Assembly: GCA_009746045.1 (NCBI GenBank)
Contig: RPFO01000015.1
Span: forward strand, 1,886,529-1,927,528
Direction of reading: 5' to 3'
DNA: 41,000 nucleotides
Origin: Mesostigma viride
Lineage: Eukaryota > Streptophyta > Mesostigmatophyceae > Mesostigmatales > Mesostigmataceae
Part shown: positions 1-10,385 of the stretch, in pieces
Layout of the letters: the number at the start of each line of letters is the position of its first letter
How positions within the stretch are numbered: the stretch's first letter is position 1
The notes under the pieces: model-generated
Told to the model about the DNA's origin: nothing
Seen by the model: only the letters and a program-made list of their open reading frames with translations
The model's database searches: none
Made by a program: the position numbers and the translations under genes

Positions 1-573
1 GCCCAGCCCACTTTCTATGACCACCGAGACGCTGCCCAGCAAGGTGCCAACCAGAACCACTTGGCACATTGGTAACGCGAAATTTCCGTTCCGTTCAAAC
101 CGCCCCTACCTGCCGTGAAGTCGCAAAGCCCGCGACTTCATAGCAGGCAAGGACGGGGTCTTTGCCTAATTTTCTTTAGCCCCGCCGCCATAGCAGCGAG
201 GCCGCGCATACTGCTTCAGTGAGCACATTCAAAGAAACAATTACGGGTCACAACCCGCCGACCATGCTTATCAAGCCTACCGTCAAAATGGAAAACGGCA
301 AAACCAGAAATATCCTAACGCTGACAATTTAATAATTCAGCCAGCCAGCTCATCTGTCACACGTCTGAGCTGTCAGGCCATGTGTACTCTTCGAATGCAA
401 CCCTGAACACACTACCCAACCAAGCAGCACACCAATCAATTGGTGAGTGCTGGTTACATCAGATTTTATTACAGCTTTTTGACGCAACTTCCGTCAGCAT
501 TCAACACATGGCCGGCCGTTCAAACAAACGGCGCCTGACTTACAAAAGGCAAAGCTAGTTGCCAGTAGGATTC
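1..573. other. Unassigned flank left of the LTR element
   Basis: I see no convincing coding region, RNA gene or repeat structure here. It is the old target DNA into which the adjacent LTR element inserted. Its last five bases, GATTC, are the left copy of that element's target-site duplication. Confidence 0.5.
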
Positions 574-1402
574 TGTCAGCGGTATAGACACTTATGCCCG
601 AATAGCTAGCTGGATTAAGTGTGACCAATTATTTTTCTAGCCGACGGTTGGGTTGCATCGCTACTTAATTGCACCCATCGTACGCCTAATTTATGGCACA
701 CTTAAATTAATAGTTTAGGCTTGGGGCATGTTGTTGTACTGAACCGCACGGAATATTTTTCTACTTTGTTATACGGACGATATGATGGACTAGCTGTGAC
801 GTCCGACAGTCGTACCACTTTTCTTCTACTGAGTCTTGATGCACCGCATGGGTACTTTGACATTTTTCCCATGCGTACCATTGTGGCGTTTAGTCCTGGC
901 GTCGCGCCGCGCCGTTGCACTTGTAATTCTTACACCTAAGTTGAGCCGAGCAGCATGAGCCGCGCCACTAGAAAGAAATCAGATATACATGGTAGAGTAT
1001 AGTGGCGCCGGCGCTGCAACCTTGGTCCTTTAGCTTGTGCATGCCTGTTATGCATGTGCTCTATGCATCCGATGTTCAGCAGTGCGCCGCCAGACATCTA
1101 ACGGCGGATATTGCTTGTTTCGTGACTTGTGCTTTGTGCGCAACGTAGCATATAGCTGTGACCTCTTGCTCCTTAATGTTAAGCACTACTTGAGCAGCCA
1201 TGGCAGCTGGCCTTGTACAAGGGCCGCTAGCCGGGATATTGGGACAATAAAGACGCGAATTATATCATTGAAATCGCCTCATTTTGTTCACCAAGAGGAA
1301 GCTTCATAAGACCGGAACTCTACTCCGACACCTGCAAAATATATAGGTGATTGGAAGTATAAATAGGAATCTGGTCAACACATTCTAAAGAATATTTTGA
1401 CA
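574..1402 (+). repeat. 5' LTR of the TR-GAG element
   Basis: 829 bp, TG...CA termini, repeated at an offset of 2373 bp. It contains a TATA-like TATAAATAG at 1358-1366 and an AATAAAG at about 1245, possible promoter and polyadenylation signals. The small open frames inside it (721-939, 1037-1309) recur exactly in the other LTR and are not taken as genes. Confidence 0.93.
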
Positions 1403-1416
1403 TGGTATCGCAAGCC
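1403..1416 (+). promoter_or_regulatory. Putative primer binding site
   Basis: TGGTATCGCAAGCC follows the 5' LTR directly. Its first seven bases match the start of the usual initiator-Met tRNA primer site (TGGTATCAGAGC) of copia elements, but the rest differs, so the priming tRNA is uncertain. Confidence 0.55.
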
Positions 1417-1514
1417 AAGTTCCGAATCGCCTTCACAAGCCACTAAACGTCTACAAGAAGCGCCTATAAGGAGAAAAACGCCCAGTTTTCCAGCCTACTT
1501 TTGCAAGGGTACTG

Positions 1515-1751
1515 ATGAGCACAGAGGAAGGGCCTGATCAGCCAGATTTTGCCACAGTAACTATTGATTTTCAGGGGCGGAAAATATCAGCGTTTATCAA
1601 CCCTGCTAAGGCGCAGCAGTGGATAGAAGAGATCATAAAGGGCATCAGAGAGCACAACCCAGATTGCCCAATTGACTATCTGTGGCTCAACACTTTGTTA
1701 CTGAGCTATTTGAAGCATCTAAAGGAAGAAAAGGGCATTGTTTTCGAGTGA
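1515..1751 (+). CDS. Small leader ORF upstream of gag (78 aa)
   Basis: A complete 78-codon frame starting MSTEEGPDQPDF and ending KGIVFE, placed between the primer site and gag. I recognise no domain. The composition is protein-like (acidic start, amphipathic middle) and no stop interrupts it. It lies in a different frame from gag and ends about 80 bp before the preferred gag start at 1832. It could be an accessory protein, a regulatory upstream ORF, or an exon joined to gag by an unseen splice. Confidence 0.4.
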   Translation: MSTEEGPDQPDFATVTIDFQGRKISAFINPAKAQQWIEEIIKGIREHNPDCPIDYLWLNTLLLSYLKHLKEEKGIVFE

Positions 1752-1831
1752 GCTTTCCAAGGCGCATTTTATTTCACCGCTGCGAGTCTTTCTTTCCGCG
1801 CGAGGAGCGCCTGTTTTACCTCTTGTACACC

Positions 1832-2779
1832 ATGAACACACGCAGTGGTGGTGCGTCCAATACCCCACCTTCACGCGATGAGCTCCCAAGAACGAAGGGC
1901 GCTAAGGAGGTTGTAAAATACTTCCGCAGCATGACGCGCTTCGATCCTTTTGAAGACTACGCCACCTGGCGCGAGTTCGAGGATATGCTACTTACCGGGT
2001 GCGAGGCATACAATGTCAAGGACGTCATCGACGGCACAGCCGACATGAACAACCCTGATGTGATTTCTGCCGAGAAAACGCTGCTCACACCCATCATCAG
2101 CCTTATGAAGGGCCGAGGGGCACGCGTGGCGCGATTGGTTACTGACCGACGTGCCAGCTCCGTGTTTAAGGCACTCCAGGCGGAGGTGAGGCAGCCCTAC
2201 CAAACCGAGAGCTACCGACTGGCCAAGAAGAGCGAGATCCAACGTATTTCCCTGCAAGTGTCGAGCGAGACCTGCAACCAGTACTGGCAACGTGGCAAGT
2301 TCCTCCGGCAGGACTTGGAGGACGCGGGCGAGGCAATGGACTGGAACGAGTGGCGCGATTGCATGATCAATGGACTACCGCCTGCGTTCCGTGCAGCCAT
2401 GGCCGCCCGCCGCCTGCCGGGGATGACCCTGGAGCAGATCCACAAGCTGCTCCTGGAGATCTACGACATGCTGGTTTCCAGTGATCAGATTCCTCGACCC
2501 GGGGCCAAGACCACCAACACAGGCAAGCCGCAGGACTCCGCTGCAACAACTCCAGGCCTAGCCTATGCCACAGGGGCTGAGCCTGATAAGAAGGGCAAGC
2601 GCTGCAAGTTCTGTCGGCGACCCGGCCACATCGAGGACGAGTGCTGGCGGAAGAACCCATCCCTACGGCCCAAGGAGCGAGCACACGCCACACAGGAGGC
2701 AGAAACTCTGCCACCTGGTTTTGTGTTCCACACCACCAGCGGCGACACGGGAGGAGACAACCTGGCGACCGTTCTCTGA
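1832..2779 (+). CDS. Gag protein with CCHC zinc knuckle
   Basis: This encodes the structural capsid protein that would package the element's RNA. I chose the ATG at 1832 (MNTRSGGAS, 315 codons). The same frame is open from 1682, but the start there overlaps the leader ORF and reads through unconserved sequence. The middle has the helical copia-type Gag pattern, including YWQRGKFLRQDLEDAGEAM and the downstream INGLPPAF motif. Near the C-terminus is a single zinc knuckle, CKFCRRPGHIEDEC, which fits CX2CX4HX4C and binds nucleic acid. The frame stops at 2779 with no pol behind it. It is intact, with no frameshift, unlike the other transposon genes in the window. Confidence 0.85.
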   Translation: MNTRSGGASNTPPSRDELPRTKGAKEVVKYFRSMTRFDPFEDYATWREFEDMLLTGCEAYNVKDVIDGTADMNNPDVISAEKTLLTPIISLMKGRGARVARLVTDRRASSVFKALQAEVRQPYQTESYRLAKKSEIQRISLQVSSETCNQYWQRGKFLRQDLEDAGEAMDWNEWRDCMINGLPPAFRAAMAARRLPGMTLEQIHKLLLEIYDMLVSSDQIPRPGAKTTNTGKPQDSAATTPGLAYATGAEPDKKGKRCKFCRRPGHIEDECWRKNPSLRPKERAHATQEAETLPPGFVFHTTSGDTGGDNLATVL

Positions 2780-2934
2780 GTCATTATACCCCACCTGGGT
2801 GGCTACAGGAAACGACTTGTTTAACAACATGTTTGTGTATACAGCACGGGGGTGATTTACCGCAGGACAATCCAGCTGGACCCACTGTATCTGAGACATG
2901 TATTACATGTATACCTGTTGTGCTGAGCTATCCT

Positions 2935-2946
2935 GGCACGGGGGTG
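2935..2946 (+). promoter_or_regulatory. Polypurine tract
   Basis: The G-rich stretch GGCACGGGGGTG sits directly before the 3' LTR, where the plus-strand primer is expected. It contains pyrimidines, so it is an imperfect tract. Confidence 0.5.
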
Positions 2947-3775
2947 TGTCAGCGGTATAGACACTTATGCCCGAATAGCTAGCTGGATTAAGTGTGACCA
3001 ATTATTTTTCTAGCCGACGGTTGGGTTGCATCGCTACTTAATTGCACCCATCGTACGCCTAATTTATGGCACACTTAAATTAATAGTTTAGGCTTGGGGC
3101 ATGTTGTTGTACTGAACCGCACGGAATATTTTTCTACTTTGTTATACGGACGATATGATGGACTAGCTGTGACGTCCGACAGTCGTACCACTTTTCTTCT
3201 ACTGAGTCTTGATGCACCGCATGGGTACTTTGACATTTTTCCCATGCGTACCATTGTGGCGTTTAGTCCTGGCGTCGCGCCGCGCCGTTGCACTTGTAAT
3301 TCTTACACCTAAGTTGAGCCGAGCAGCATGAGCCGCGCCACTAGAAAGAAATCAGATATACATGGTAGAGTATAGTGGCGCCGGCGCTGCAACCTTGGTC
3401 CTTTAGCTTGTGCATGCCTGTTATGCATGTGCTCTATGCATCCGATGTTCAGCAGTGCGCCGCCAGACATCTAACGGCGGATATTGCTTGTTTCGTGACT
3501 TGTGCTTTGTGCGCAACGTAGCATATAGCTGTGACCTCTTGCTCCTTAATGTTAAGCACTACTTGAGCAGCCATGGCAGCTGGCCTTGTACAAGGGCCGC
3601 TAGCCGGGATATTGGGACAATAAAGACGCGAATTATATCATTGAAATCGCCTCATTTTGTTCACCAAGAGGAAGCTTCATAAGACCGGAACTCTACTCCG
3701 ACACCTGCAAAATATATAGGTGATTGGAAGTATAAATAGGAATCTGGTCAACACATTCTAAAGAATATTTTGACA
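2947..3775 (+). repeat. 3' LTR of the TR-GAG element
   Basis: 829-bp copy of the 5' LTR at +2373 with the same TGTC start and GACA end, followed by the right target duplication GATTC at 3776-3780. No difference from the 5' LTR was noticed. Confidence 0.93.
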
Positions 3776-6089
3776 GATTCCCCGGTAAACAACAAGCCGT
3801 CCCCATTCGTCTAACAAGCCTTTCTGCATGTACAGCCACAAGGTTGTGGCGGCCCTTTCTTTCCCGCATGCTGTTTAATAAACTATTTTCAGAGAAATCC
3901 GATTTATTTTATTACTTTTCCTCGTCATTTTCGGAAAGAAAACGCCAGGTCCTGCTTTATGCGCTGTCAACCCGTCCATGGGTGGCTGGCATTTCTTGCG
4001 CGCCTTGCCAGGAAAGATAGCATGCCATTGTACGTCTATTATCCAGTGGTTACCCCCGAAGTCTATTGCGTTTAGAAATCCCTTAATTCTAAGCTTTCAG
4101 CACGGTTTCCCGGAAGGGTGCGTTGTTTTGTTCGCCGCTTGCTGCATGCACGTCTCTAGTTTTCCGGCAGCTTTCAACCGATTCGCTTACGTTATGCGTG
4201 GCAAGCTCTGAAATCCTGTCTAGGATTGGGTAATATCAAGGTAAGCTGCTACGTTAATGTAATGATATATGGAAGGATTTGGATGGCAGAGTGCTTATAT
4301 TGCATATTCAACACGTACCCCGGCATGCCTCGAGGGCGGCATGCAACAAGCTGGCGAGCATATGAACCGTGCGTCTCAACGTGCTGGGAAACAAGGTGGC
4401 TATACTTCTCTTGCTGGCCATGCTTTGTATATGTGTAAGCTATGCTTACGTGTGTGTTCTCTTTAGATTTGTGGATCACAGCCACTATGCATCACAATCA
4501 ATGTGCTCTCAAGGATGCTAGCCATGCTTATGAGGATGGCTGCAAGCCATTTCTCTTATGGCTTTGCTGTATTTCGTGTTTGCGCTTACAGTTCTGTTTT
4601 GTTGGTTGGTTTTTGAACGGGGTGATGTGAACCTGCAGGGTTAGAACATTGTGTTATTATTGCTGGTTGATTGAGGCATCATCCTCTACTCTAAGTCAGC
4701 ATAGCACGTGTATATGAGCATGCTGTTTATGCACCTTATTGTTGAGCATGGTTTACAACCATGGTGAGGTGTGGGGTGTGGCTAGCATGTACGAGTCACC
4801 CATCTAATCCCACATGTTTCTGTTGCTATTGAACGTTGCTTGGGCCTCTAAACATTTCTGTTATTACCAATGAAGATTGCCAACTATGCTACCATAGTGT
4901 GGTGCTGCATGCTATGAATGACCTCTCTAGTACTCAAGGCTCATGCTCAGCTTGATCCTGCATTTGGTGGCTGTTTGTATAACTCAATTGGCAGCCGTCT
5001 ATGTTAGGATTCTGATGATTTGTGGTGGGCAGGTGATGAAAAAGGTTATGTTTGAGCTCATGCCAGTCTATACTAGGGTTGAGGGGTGGCAGTTGAGGAC
5101 ACTAGTTTATGCCATCAGTCTAGCTCAGAATGACCTGAATTTTGATTCCAAGATAGTTTGCATGATAAATAACTTGCTGGCACCTTGTTTGCCCCACTTG
5201 GTGGTGGGCAAGGTTGTGATTGGTGCAGCCATTTGGCATAAAACCGTATTTTCGTGCATTTTATTTTTTCATACAAAAGTGATGGCTGTTCACATACGTG
5301 GTCAGAATGAGCTGAAAATTGGTCCCATTGATATTCCCACCCTGTCAAAGTTATCTTTATCTCCCTGGGCCCAACCCATGCGTATTTGATTTGATTTTTT
5401 TTTTAGTCACAAAAAAAGACGTATTTTTCGGTAAACTGCATAAGTATGCCCAGACGTGCGATTTTGGTGCTGCAAATTAGCTCCATTCTTTGGTCTGGGT
5501 GGGGATTTGACTGGAATATGGTGTTTGGTACAAAGTGTGGGGGGGTTGTCCTAGGCAATCCGTGCTTATAGGGGGTGTGCGCGCCAAAAAAAGCTCCCTG
5601 CACATGTATTGTGATGGGCCTTGAACTCAAAAAGTAGCCAGATGCATGCCCAAGGGTCATATTTATGGTCCCCCATCATAATTTGCATTGCCAGCATGGG
5701 TATTGAGTGCAAAACATGTGTATTCAATTTGGGGGGGGGCAGGTCCGTCCGGACCCCTTAAGTGGCGGGATTTCTTGCGCCGGCCGACGTCCTCCTCCGT
5801 CCGCGCCATCGTGGCCTTCTTCTTGTTGGTCGCCATAGAAACTGATGAGCTGTGCGTAAACGTTAACTGGAGTCACCTACGGCGTGGTGAAGACGTACGT
5901 GAATGCGCACTTTCAAATTTCGCGTGCACTCTCTGGTGCACTTTCAAATTTCGCGTACACACTAGGTTGCAGCCATCCGACGGCTACAATTAACCCCGGT
6001 GGCCAGCTTTAAACCAAACATCGCACGGTACACGTTCTTGCGGCATCGCTGTCAGGTCACCCCAGTACGCAGCAACCCGCTGCTATACT
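3776..6089. other. Gene-free stretch
   Basis: No gene recognised. Short open frames occur, the longest being 148 codons at 4943-5389, but none shows domains, codon structure or splice context. Two small features stand out: a 19-bp direct repeat GCACTTTCAAATTTCGCGT near 5907 and 5938, and a run of nine G around 5730. Confidence 0.4.
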
Positions 6090-6475
6090 GGCGGCAGTTG
6101 TGTACCACCTGTACGGTATTTGTGTACCACCCCCCTCCTTCCCACAGCAGGTACGCAGCGCCCGGCTGTTGTCCTGTACGGTATTTGTGTACCACCTGTA
6201 CGGTATTTGTGTACCACCCCCCTCCTTCCCACGGCAGGTACGCAGCGCCCGGCTGTTGTCCTGTACGGTATTTGTGTACCACCTGTACGGTATTTGTGTA
6301 CCACCCCCCTCCTTCCCACGGCAGGTACGCAGCGCCCGGCTGTTGTCTTGTACGGTATTTGTGTACCACCTGTACGGTATTTGTGTACCACCCCCCTCCT
6401 TCCCACGGCAGGTACGCAGCGACCCGCTGTTGACAGTCCTGTACGGTATTTGTGTACCACCTTCGGTCTAGTTAG
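6090..6475. repeat. 87-bp minisatellite, about four copies
   Basis: The phrase CCTCCTTCCCAC recurs at 6134, 6221, 6308 and 6395, an exact 87-bp period. Each unit carries two copies of TACGGTATTTGTGTACCACC plus GGTACGCAGCGCCCGGCTGT. Because 87 is a multiple of three, all frames stay open and give spurious ORFs on both strands. It lies just upstream of the transposase region and may be its subterminal repeat array. Confidence 0.9.
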
Positions 6476-6629
6476 GTATTGGTATACAGTAAGCCTTGGT
6501 ATTGGTATAAGCCTCGTGTTGTAATTGCTGTACGTCCATGGCGTTTGTTGCAACTGGAGGTGTATACAATATTAATGGACCGACACTGCATGGCAACGAT
6601 GCGCACGGAATTGTCGGCCTGACAAGCAA

Positions 6630-7421
6630 ATGAGCTGGCTGTTTTCTCGTCGATCTCAGGCATATTGCAAGTCCCCCCAAAAATCGTTCGTGGGTGAGGC
6701 CATTGAACGTTCTCGTCGTCAGGCAGATCCCATCGCGTTCCACGATATCGGTTCACAACCGCTCGACGCGCGCCCCAATGTCGGTGTCTCCCAGTCCGTT
6801 CCCAGCGGCGGGAACGACCGAGCCAAACGGCGAAGGCTGTTTGGTGAGCCACGCCAGGAATGCCCGCAAGGTGAACAGCTGTTGAAGACCGCCGAAGCTG
6901 TCGAAGTGGCTGAAGTGGACACACGGTCGCCGGAGCCCGATGCGGCGGGCATGGAAGGCGTAGAGCCTGCTGAGCCGCGCCCTGATGACTCAATGGAGGA
7001 GGAAGGGGGGGCGATGGCGGAGGAGGGGCTTACGACAGAGAGTGGGGGAGGAACGGCTGGTGATGTTGAGGCCGGCGCCGGCCGTGCATCAAGAAACCCA
7101 TGGGCATGGTCTAAGCCGTTGTATGGGTACGCCGATTTTACACAGGCTTCGCTTTTCTGCATAGCCGCGGAGTTTGCTCTTCCTGATAAGTGCATCGAAG
7201 CGTTTCAGGAACTGGCGAAGCACCCACAATACAATGTGACCAGCCACGGGGAGTTCGGCGTGTCTAGGAGACGGTCATTGGAGAAGGGCCTGCCCCTTGC
7301 GGACGCACTGACTGTGAACTGGGTCCCAGTGGAGGCAGAGGGCGATCCTTCGCGTGAGGCAGTCAAGTTCACTTACATCAGCCTACAGCCGGTCAACGCT
7401 ATCAGCTCTGCTGCAGAATGA
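6630..7421 (+). pseudogene. Transposase N-terminal part (acidic region, TNP2 entry motif)
   Basis: 263 codons. Residues about 80-155 are rich in Glu, Gly and Pro and look disordered. From about residue 160 the sequence becomes protein-like, and it ends in AVKFTYISLQPV. That fits the 'Y.PL.P.L' motif which opens the TNP2 transposase region in plant and algal elements. Homologous sequence (SALLQNESFTGKLLLEHEM) continues in another frame from about 7405, so a one-base deletion has occurred there. The start at 6630 is the first ATG of the frame and is uncertain. Confidence 0.55.
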
Positions 7422-7726
7422 GTCGTTCACGGGGAAACTGTTACTAGAACACGAGATGAATGAGGATCGGCGTGTGTGGACTTTCAATCAGACCCAGTTT
7501 TACAACACCCATCCATCAGTTCAACAACAGGAGGTGCAGCTTCCCGCCTTGGCAGCAAGTTCCAGTGAGAAGCGGCAGAGTGTCGTCCGCATTCAGTTGG
7601 GGACACCATCATGGTGTTAATGGACAACAACAAGGGGCAGCGAAAGCGAGAAGAACTTTGCCTTGTCCGCGCTGTCTTCATGCAAGTAAACGCTGACGGG
7701 ACTCGTGAGCCATGGGCGAAAGTCCG
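7405..7726 (+). pseudogene. Transposase segment with first half of the BAH domain
   Basis: This continues the frame broken near 7405. It runs through SALLQNESF and QFYNTHPSV to SVVRIQLG, then shifts frame again near 7600, where a G run is one base short, and continues as DTIMVLMDNN and ELCLVRAVFMQVNADG. It ends at AKV plus two bases before a GTAAGT donor at 7727. The pattern of a GD opening strand followed by a CLVRAVF strand is the beginning of a BAH fold, completed by the next exon. Confidence 0.6.
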
Positions 7727-8244
7727 GTAAGTGGCACGGATGGTGCTTTTGTGTCTATGTACACTCATCATGATATGTTGTTGGGATTGCACAGGCTGAG
7801 TTAATTGCATTGTGCTGAAAACAGGTTGGTGTTTGTCTGGGCTCCCTTGTTGGTTGGTACCAGTTGACCACTATAAACTGCCCTAATGGACATGCATCCG
7901 GGCCAGTGCAAGGATGGTTATTAAACTGGGTTGTGGGAAGTGCAATGTTTGCACCATATATCAAGTATGATGACAGTGTTTATGCAGCAATGTGGCGGGT
8001 TTAGAGACCAAATAATGTCGTAACCTTTTTGGTCCTGCATGAGCGCAAAGTTCCGAACACATTTCCCGAGGTTAGCCACTCCTCGGCATCCTAAATTGAG
8101 ACCACGCCTGCGCAGGATTACACAGAGTGCACTACATTTGGTGGGAGGATATTGACGTGTGCACGTCCAGCACGCTTGGATGGATCTAGTATTGTATATT
8201 GATGACAATCCTATATAATTTGCCCGCCGTCATGATGCCTGCAG
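7727..8244 (+). other. Intron inside the transposase gene
   Basis: 518 bp with a strong GTAAGT donor at 7727 and a TGCCTGCAG acceptor ending at 8244. It joins the two halves of the BAH domain in frame (KVR to FFYRARD), which supports the intron call. Confidence 0.75.
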
Positions 8245-8896
8245 GTTCTTCTACCGCGCAAGGGATTGTCCGGGGGGGACCGTACCGCGGGATGCCGATC
8301 GTGTCAGTGAGGTCTTCTGGACGAAGCATGAGCAGGAGATCTCTTTACTGAACTACGGGGGTCACATTGACGTGGTTGGCGTCCGTAAGTGGAGGATATT
8401 TGCCGAGGCTGACCGACAGGGCGGGCGAGTGTTCTTCATGCGCAGGTCGTACAACCTGTCCCCGGACAAGCCTCGGTACAAGAGGCTGAGATTCTCTAGA
8501 TGGGAAGCCGAATTCCGCTGTTACCGCCCTTCTAAGTCTGGTCTACGCATCCTATATTTGGTAGTGGCGTTGTGGGATGACTCATTTGAGGAGTATCTCC
8601 ATCGACATGGGACGCTGGAAGCGCATTTGTTCACTGTTCTGAACATCGAGCGCGCCGACAACAAGTCAAGAGACATGATCTTCCCCATCACCGTGAGAGA
8701 TACACATGTGCCACGAGAGGCAGTCCTTGAGTGTCTTGTGGAGGACATGGATGCGATGGCAGACGGCGTGCCCATGCTTGTGAAGTTTCCCAAAACGCCC
8801 ATTGAGCTTTGGGAAATCCATGTCGCGAACCTGAACGTGATGGATTCGGCCGCCCGCAACGGCGCGATGGGGCACAAGGGTTGCACCGGCGACAAA
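8245..8896 (+). pseudogene. Transposase exon: second half of BAH domain plus start of catalytic core
   Basis: The exon begins FFYRARDCPGG, continues with SEVFWTKHEQEISLL and HIDVVGV, and then GRVFFMRRSYN. These are the three hallmark strands of a BAH (bromo-adjacent homology) domain: the WFYRP-like strand, the NEVF-S-H strand, and the FFCR-xYD strand. BAH domains bind nucleosomes or histone tails. Behind it comes the TNP2 core, with YLVVALWDDSFEEY (a likely catalytic Asp region), an NIERADNKSRD segment, and a GAMGHKGCTGDK motif equivalent to the GH-KG-(A)CPYC block of plant TNP2 proteins. It ends at a GTGAGT donor at 8897. The frame is intact within this exon. Confidence 0.75.
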
Positions 8897-9059
8897 GTGA
8901 GTGGTGTTTTCACGTTACTAGCTTGGTTCGGGGTGCTGCCCATGTGACCTTGATTCATTGGGAAGCTGTGTTGGTGTGGTATCACCGTAACCATCAGCCC
9001 TTCTTTTATTTCTGCGTACCTTGGTGTGCGGCGCATTGTGGGTGTGTGCGCCACTGCTG
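8897..9059 (+). other. Intron with degraded 3' splice site
   Basis: The donor is GTGAGT. Protein homology resumes at 9060 with GCPFCNV, exactly in phase after GDK, but the two bases before it are TG (9058-9059) and not AG. No AG occurs in the preceding 40 bases. I read this as an acceptor lost by mutation, in keeping with a dead element. Confidence 0.55.
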
Positions 9060-10225
9060 GGATGCCCCTTTTGCAACGTTCACCACGACGACTGGGCGGA
9101 TGCGACGGTGGACGTGGCGGACATATGCGCAGTGAGAAGCAAACGGCGGAAATATTGGAGGAGATGGAGGGCATGGCGACGGCCACGGCACGGAAAGAGA
9201 AGGCGAAGGAGACCGGGGTGATGTATCAGCCGCTGTGGCCTTGGCGGGATCTTCGATTCTTTGACCGCTACCGGCAGTATCCGATGGATATCTTTCACAA
9301 TCTGACGTTGGGTCTATGTAAGCAGGTGGCTCGCTACCTCGAAGAGGATGGAATTCCCACTCGCCAGCACCCGGAGTTGGATGCTTGGGTAAGCGCACAC
9401 CCCACGCGCGTCAGGAGCCGTCTGCCGCAGGGGAAAGCTTTTACCTTGTATCCACATTACAAGGGAATGGAGCTGCTGACCCTGCTGTTCCAAATGCCTT
9501 TTGCACTTCCCATGCTGCTGCTGAGGAGGCGGACTGAGGGAGATGATAAGGAGAAAAGGAAGGCCCGGCGGATCAGCAAGATGGTGATGCACCTCGCCAA
9601 GTGGGCGCAGATGATGCTTGGTCCCGTTACGTCTCCAATCTACAACTTGGCTGCTGACAACGTCTACGCCACTTTTCAAGAGTGTTTCGGCACCTTGTGG
9701 CCGCGTGGCAGCCTTGCAGAAAAGGGTCCTGGGGCAATGGCTGAGGCAGCGGATGGCGACGAAAAGAAGAAAAACGTGGAGAGGAAGAAGAAGAGGATGG
9801 CACGCCAAGACAATGCCGCCAGCCATAACGTCCACCTACCGCGGCATGCTTTGGCACAGATGGATGATGTGGGTCGTATCTGGTCCTTGGGCCCGCATGA
9901 ATTTGAGGGGTACCACTTATTCCTGAAATCTCTGATGGAGTCGATGGCCAAATGCCACAGCAAGGAGCCGGGGCGTTACTTGCTGCAGAAACTACAGGGC
10001 TACTTGGCGTGGCAGTCCATGGTGGTTAAGGAGACATCCCAGCTCGATGAACGCGTGCTCCAAACCTTGCAGGAAAGCAGGATGTTCAACAAGCTGTATC
10101 CCAAAGCGTCCGCGACTGGTAGTGGCGCGAGTGGCGGTCCTTCTGGGCGGGAGGTGTGGGTGCGGCAAGGGGCGACTTTTCCAACGGTCATACACGAGCG
10201 CTACGCGTTGGGGCGCATCGAGCAG
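9060..10225 (+). pseudogene. Transposase core, C-terminal half
   Basis: Opens with GCPFCNVHHDDW, then shifts frame near 9120 and runs uninterrupted to 10225. Key blocks are DLRFFDRYRQYPMDIFHN, whose D-x-x-H corresponds to the TNP2 'D-x-M-H' motif, then LGLCKQVARYLEEDG and a Lys-rich linker. After these come DNAASHNVHLPRHALAQM and the PHEFEGYHLFLKSL segment, typical of the end of the TNP2 core. It ends at GRIEQ, phase 0, before a GTGAGG donor. If the donor is ignored the frame runs to a stop at 10255. Confidence 0.7.
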
Positions 10226-10385
10226 GTGAGGAAACGCATGGGCGCTGTTGCTTAGTATGGCTGCGCTGGCGCTAGGGCTAGGGCATTCCTTGGTGTGCTG
10301 GGCCGACCCAGCATTTCCGTTCATATGCACAGGCTAACAACGGCAAGTGCTTGTGTGTTTTGCATGTGGTGCTGTGTGTGTGCAG
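10226..10385 (+). other. Intron inside the transposase gene
   Basis: 160 bp with GTGAGG donor and TGTGTGCAG acceptor. It joins RIEQ to VMGGMPCGC in phase 0. Confidence 0.65.

Larger units (their letters stand above)
574..3775 (+). mobile_element. Complete non-autonomous LTR retrotransposon, TR-GAG type
   Basis: Two direct repeats of 829 bp bound a 1544-bp interior. Each repeat starts TGTCAGCGG and ends TTTTGACA, giving the canonical TG...CA ends. The flanks carry a perfect 5-bp duplication, GATTC at 569-573 and 3776-3780, so both ends are exact. The interior encodes a short ORF and a Gag protein, but no protease, integrase or reverse transcriptase in any frame. That makes it a Gag-only element which must borrow Pol from a relative. 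The Gag resembles Ty1/copia Gag more than gypsy Gag. The LTRs appear identical wherever I compared them, which points to recent insertion. Confidence 0.93.

Noticed and set aside
721-1309. Two small frames inside the 5' LTR, repeated in the 3' LTR
   Set aside because: They recur only because the LTRs are duplicates. No gene features.
4943-5389. 148-codon plus-strand frame
   Set aside because: No motif, no splice context, no start context, and composition like the surrounding non-coding DNA.
5955-6000. CACTAGG word as a possible CACTA terminus for the TNP2-like element
   Set aside because: No matching inverted end (CCTAGTG) or 3-bp duplication was found downstream.
6052-6553. Overlapping frames of 100-156 codons on both strands
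   Set aside because: Artefact of the 87-bp (29-codon) tandem repeat.
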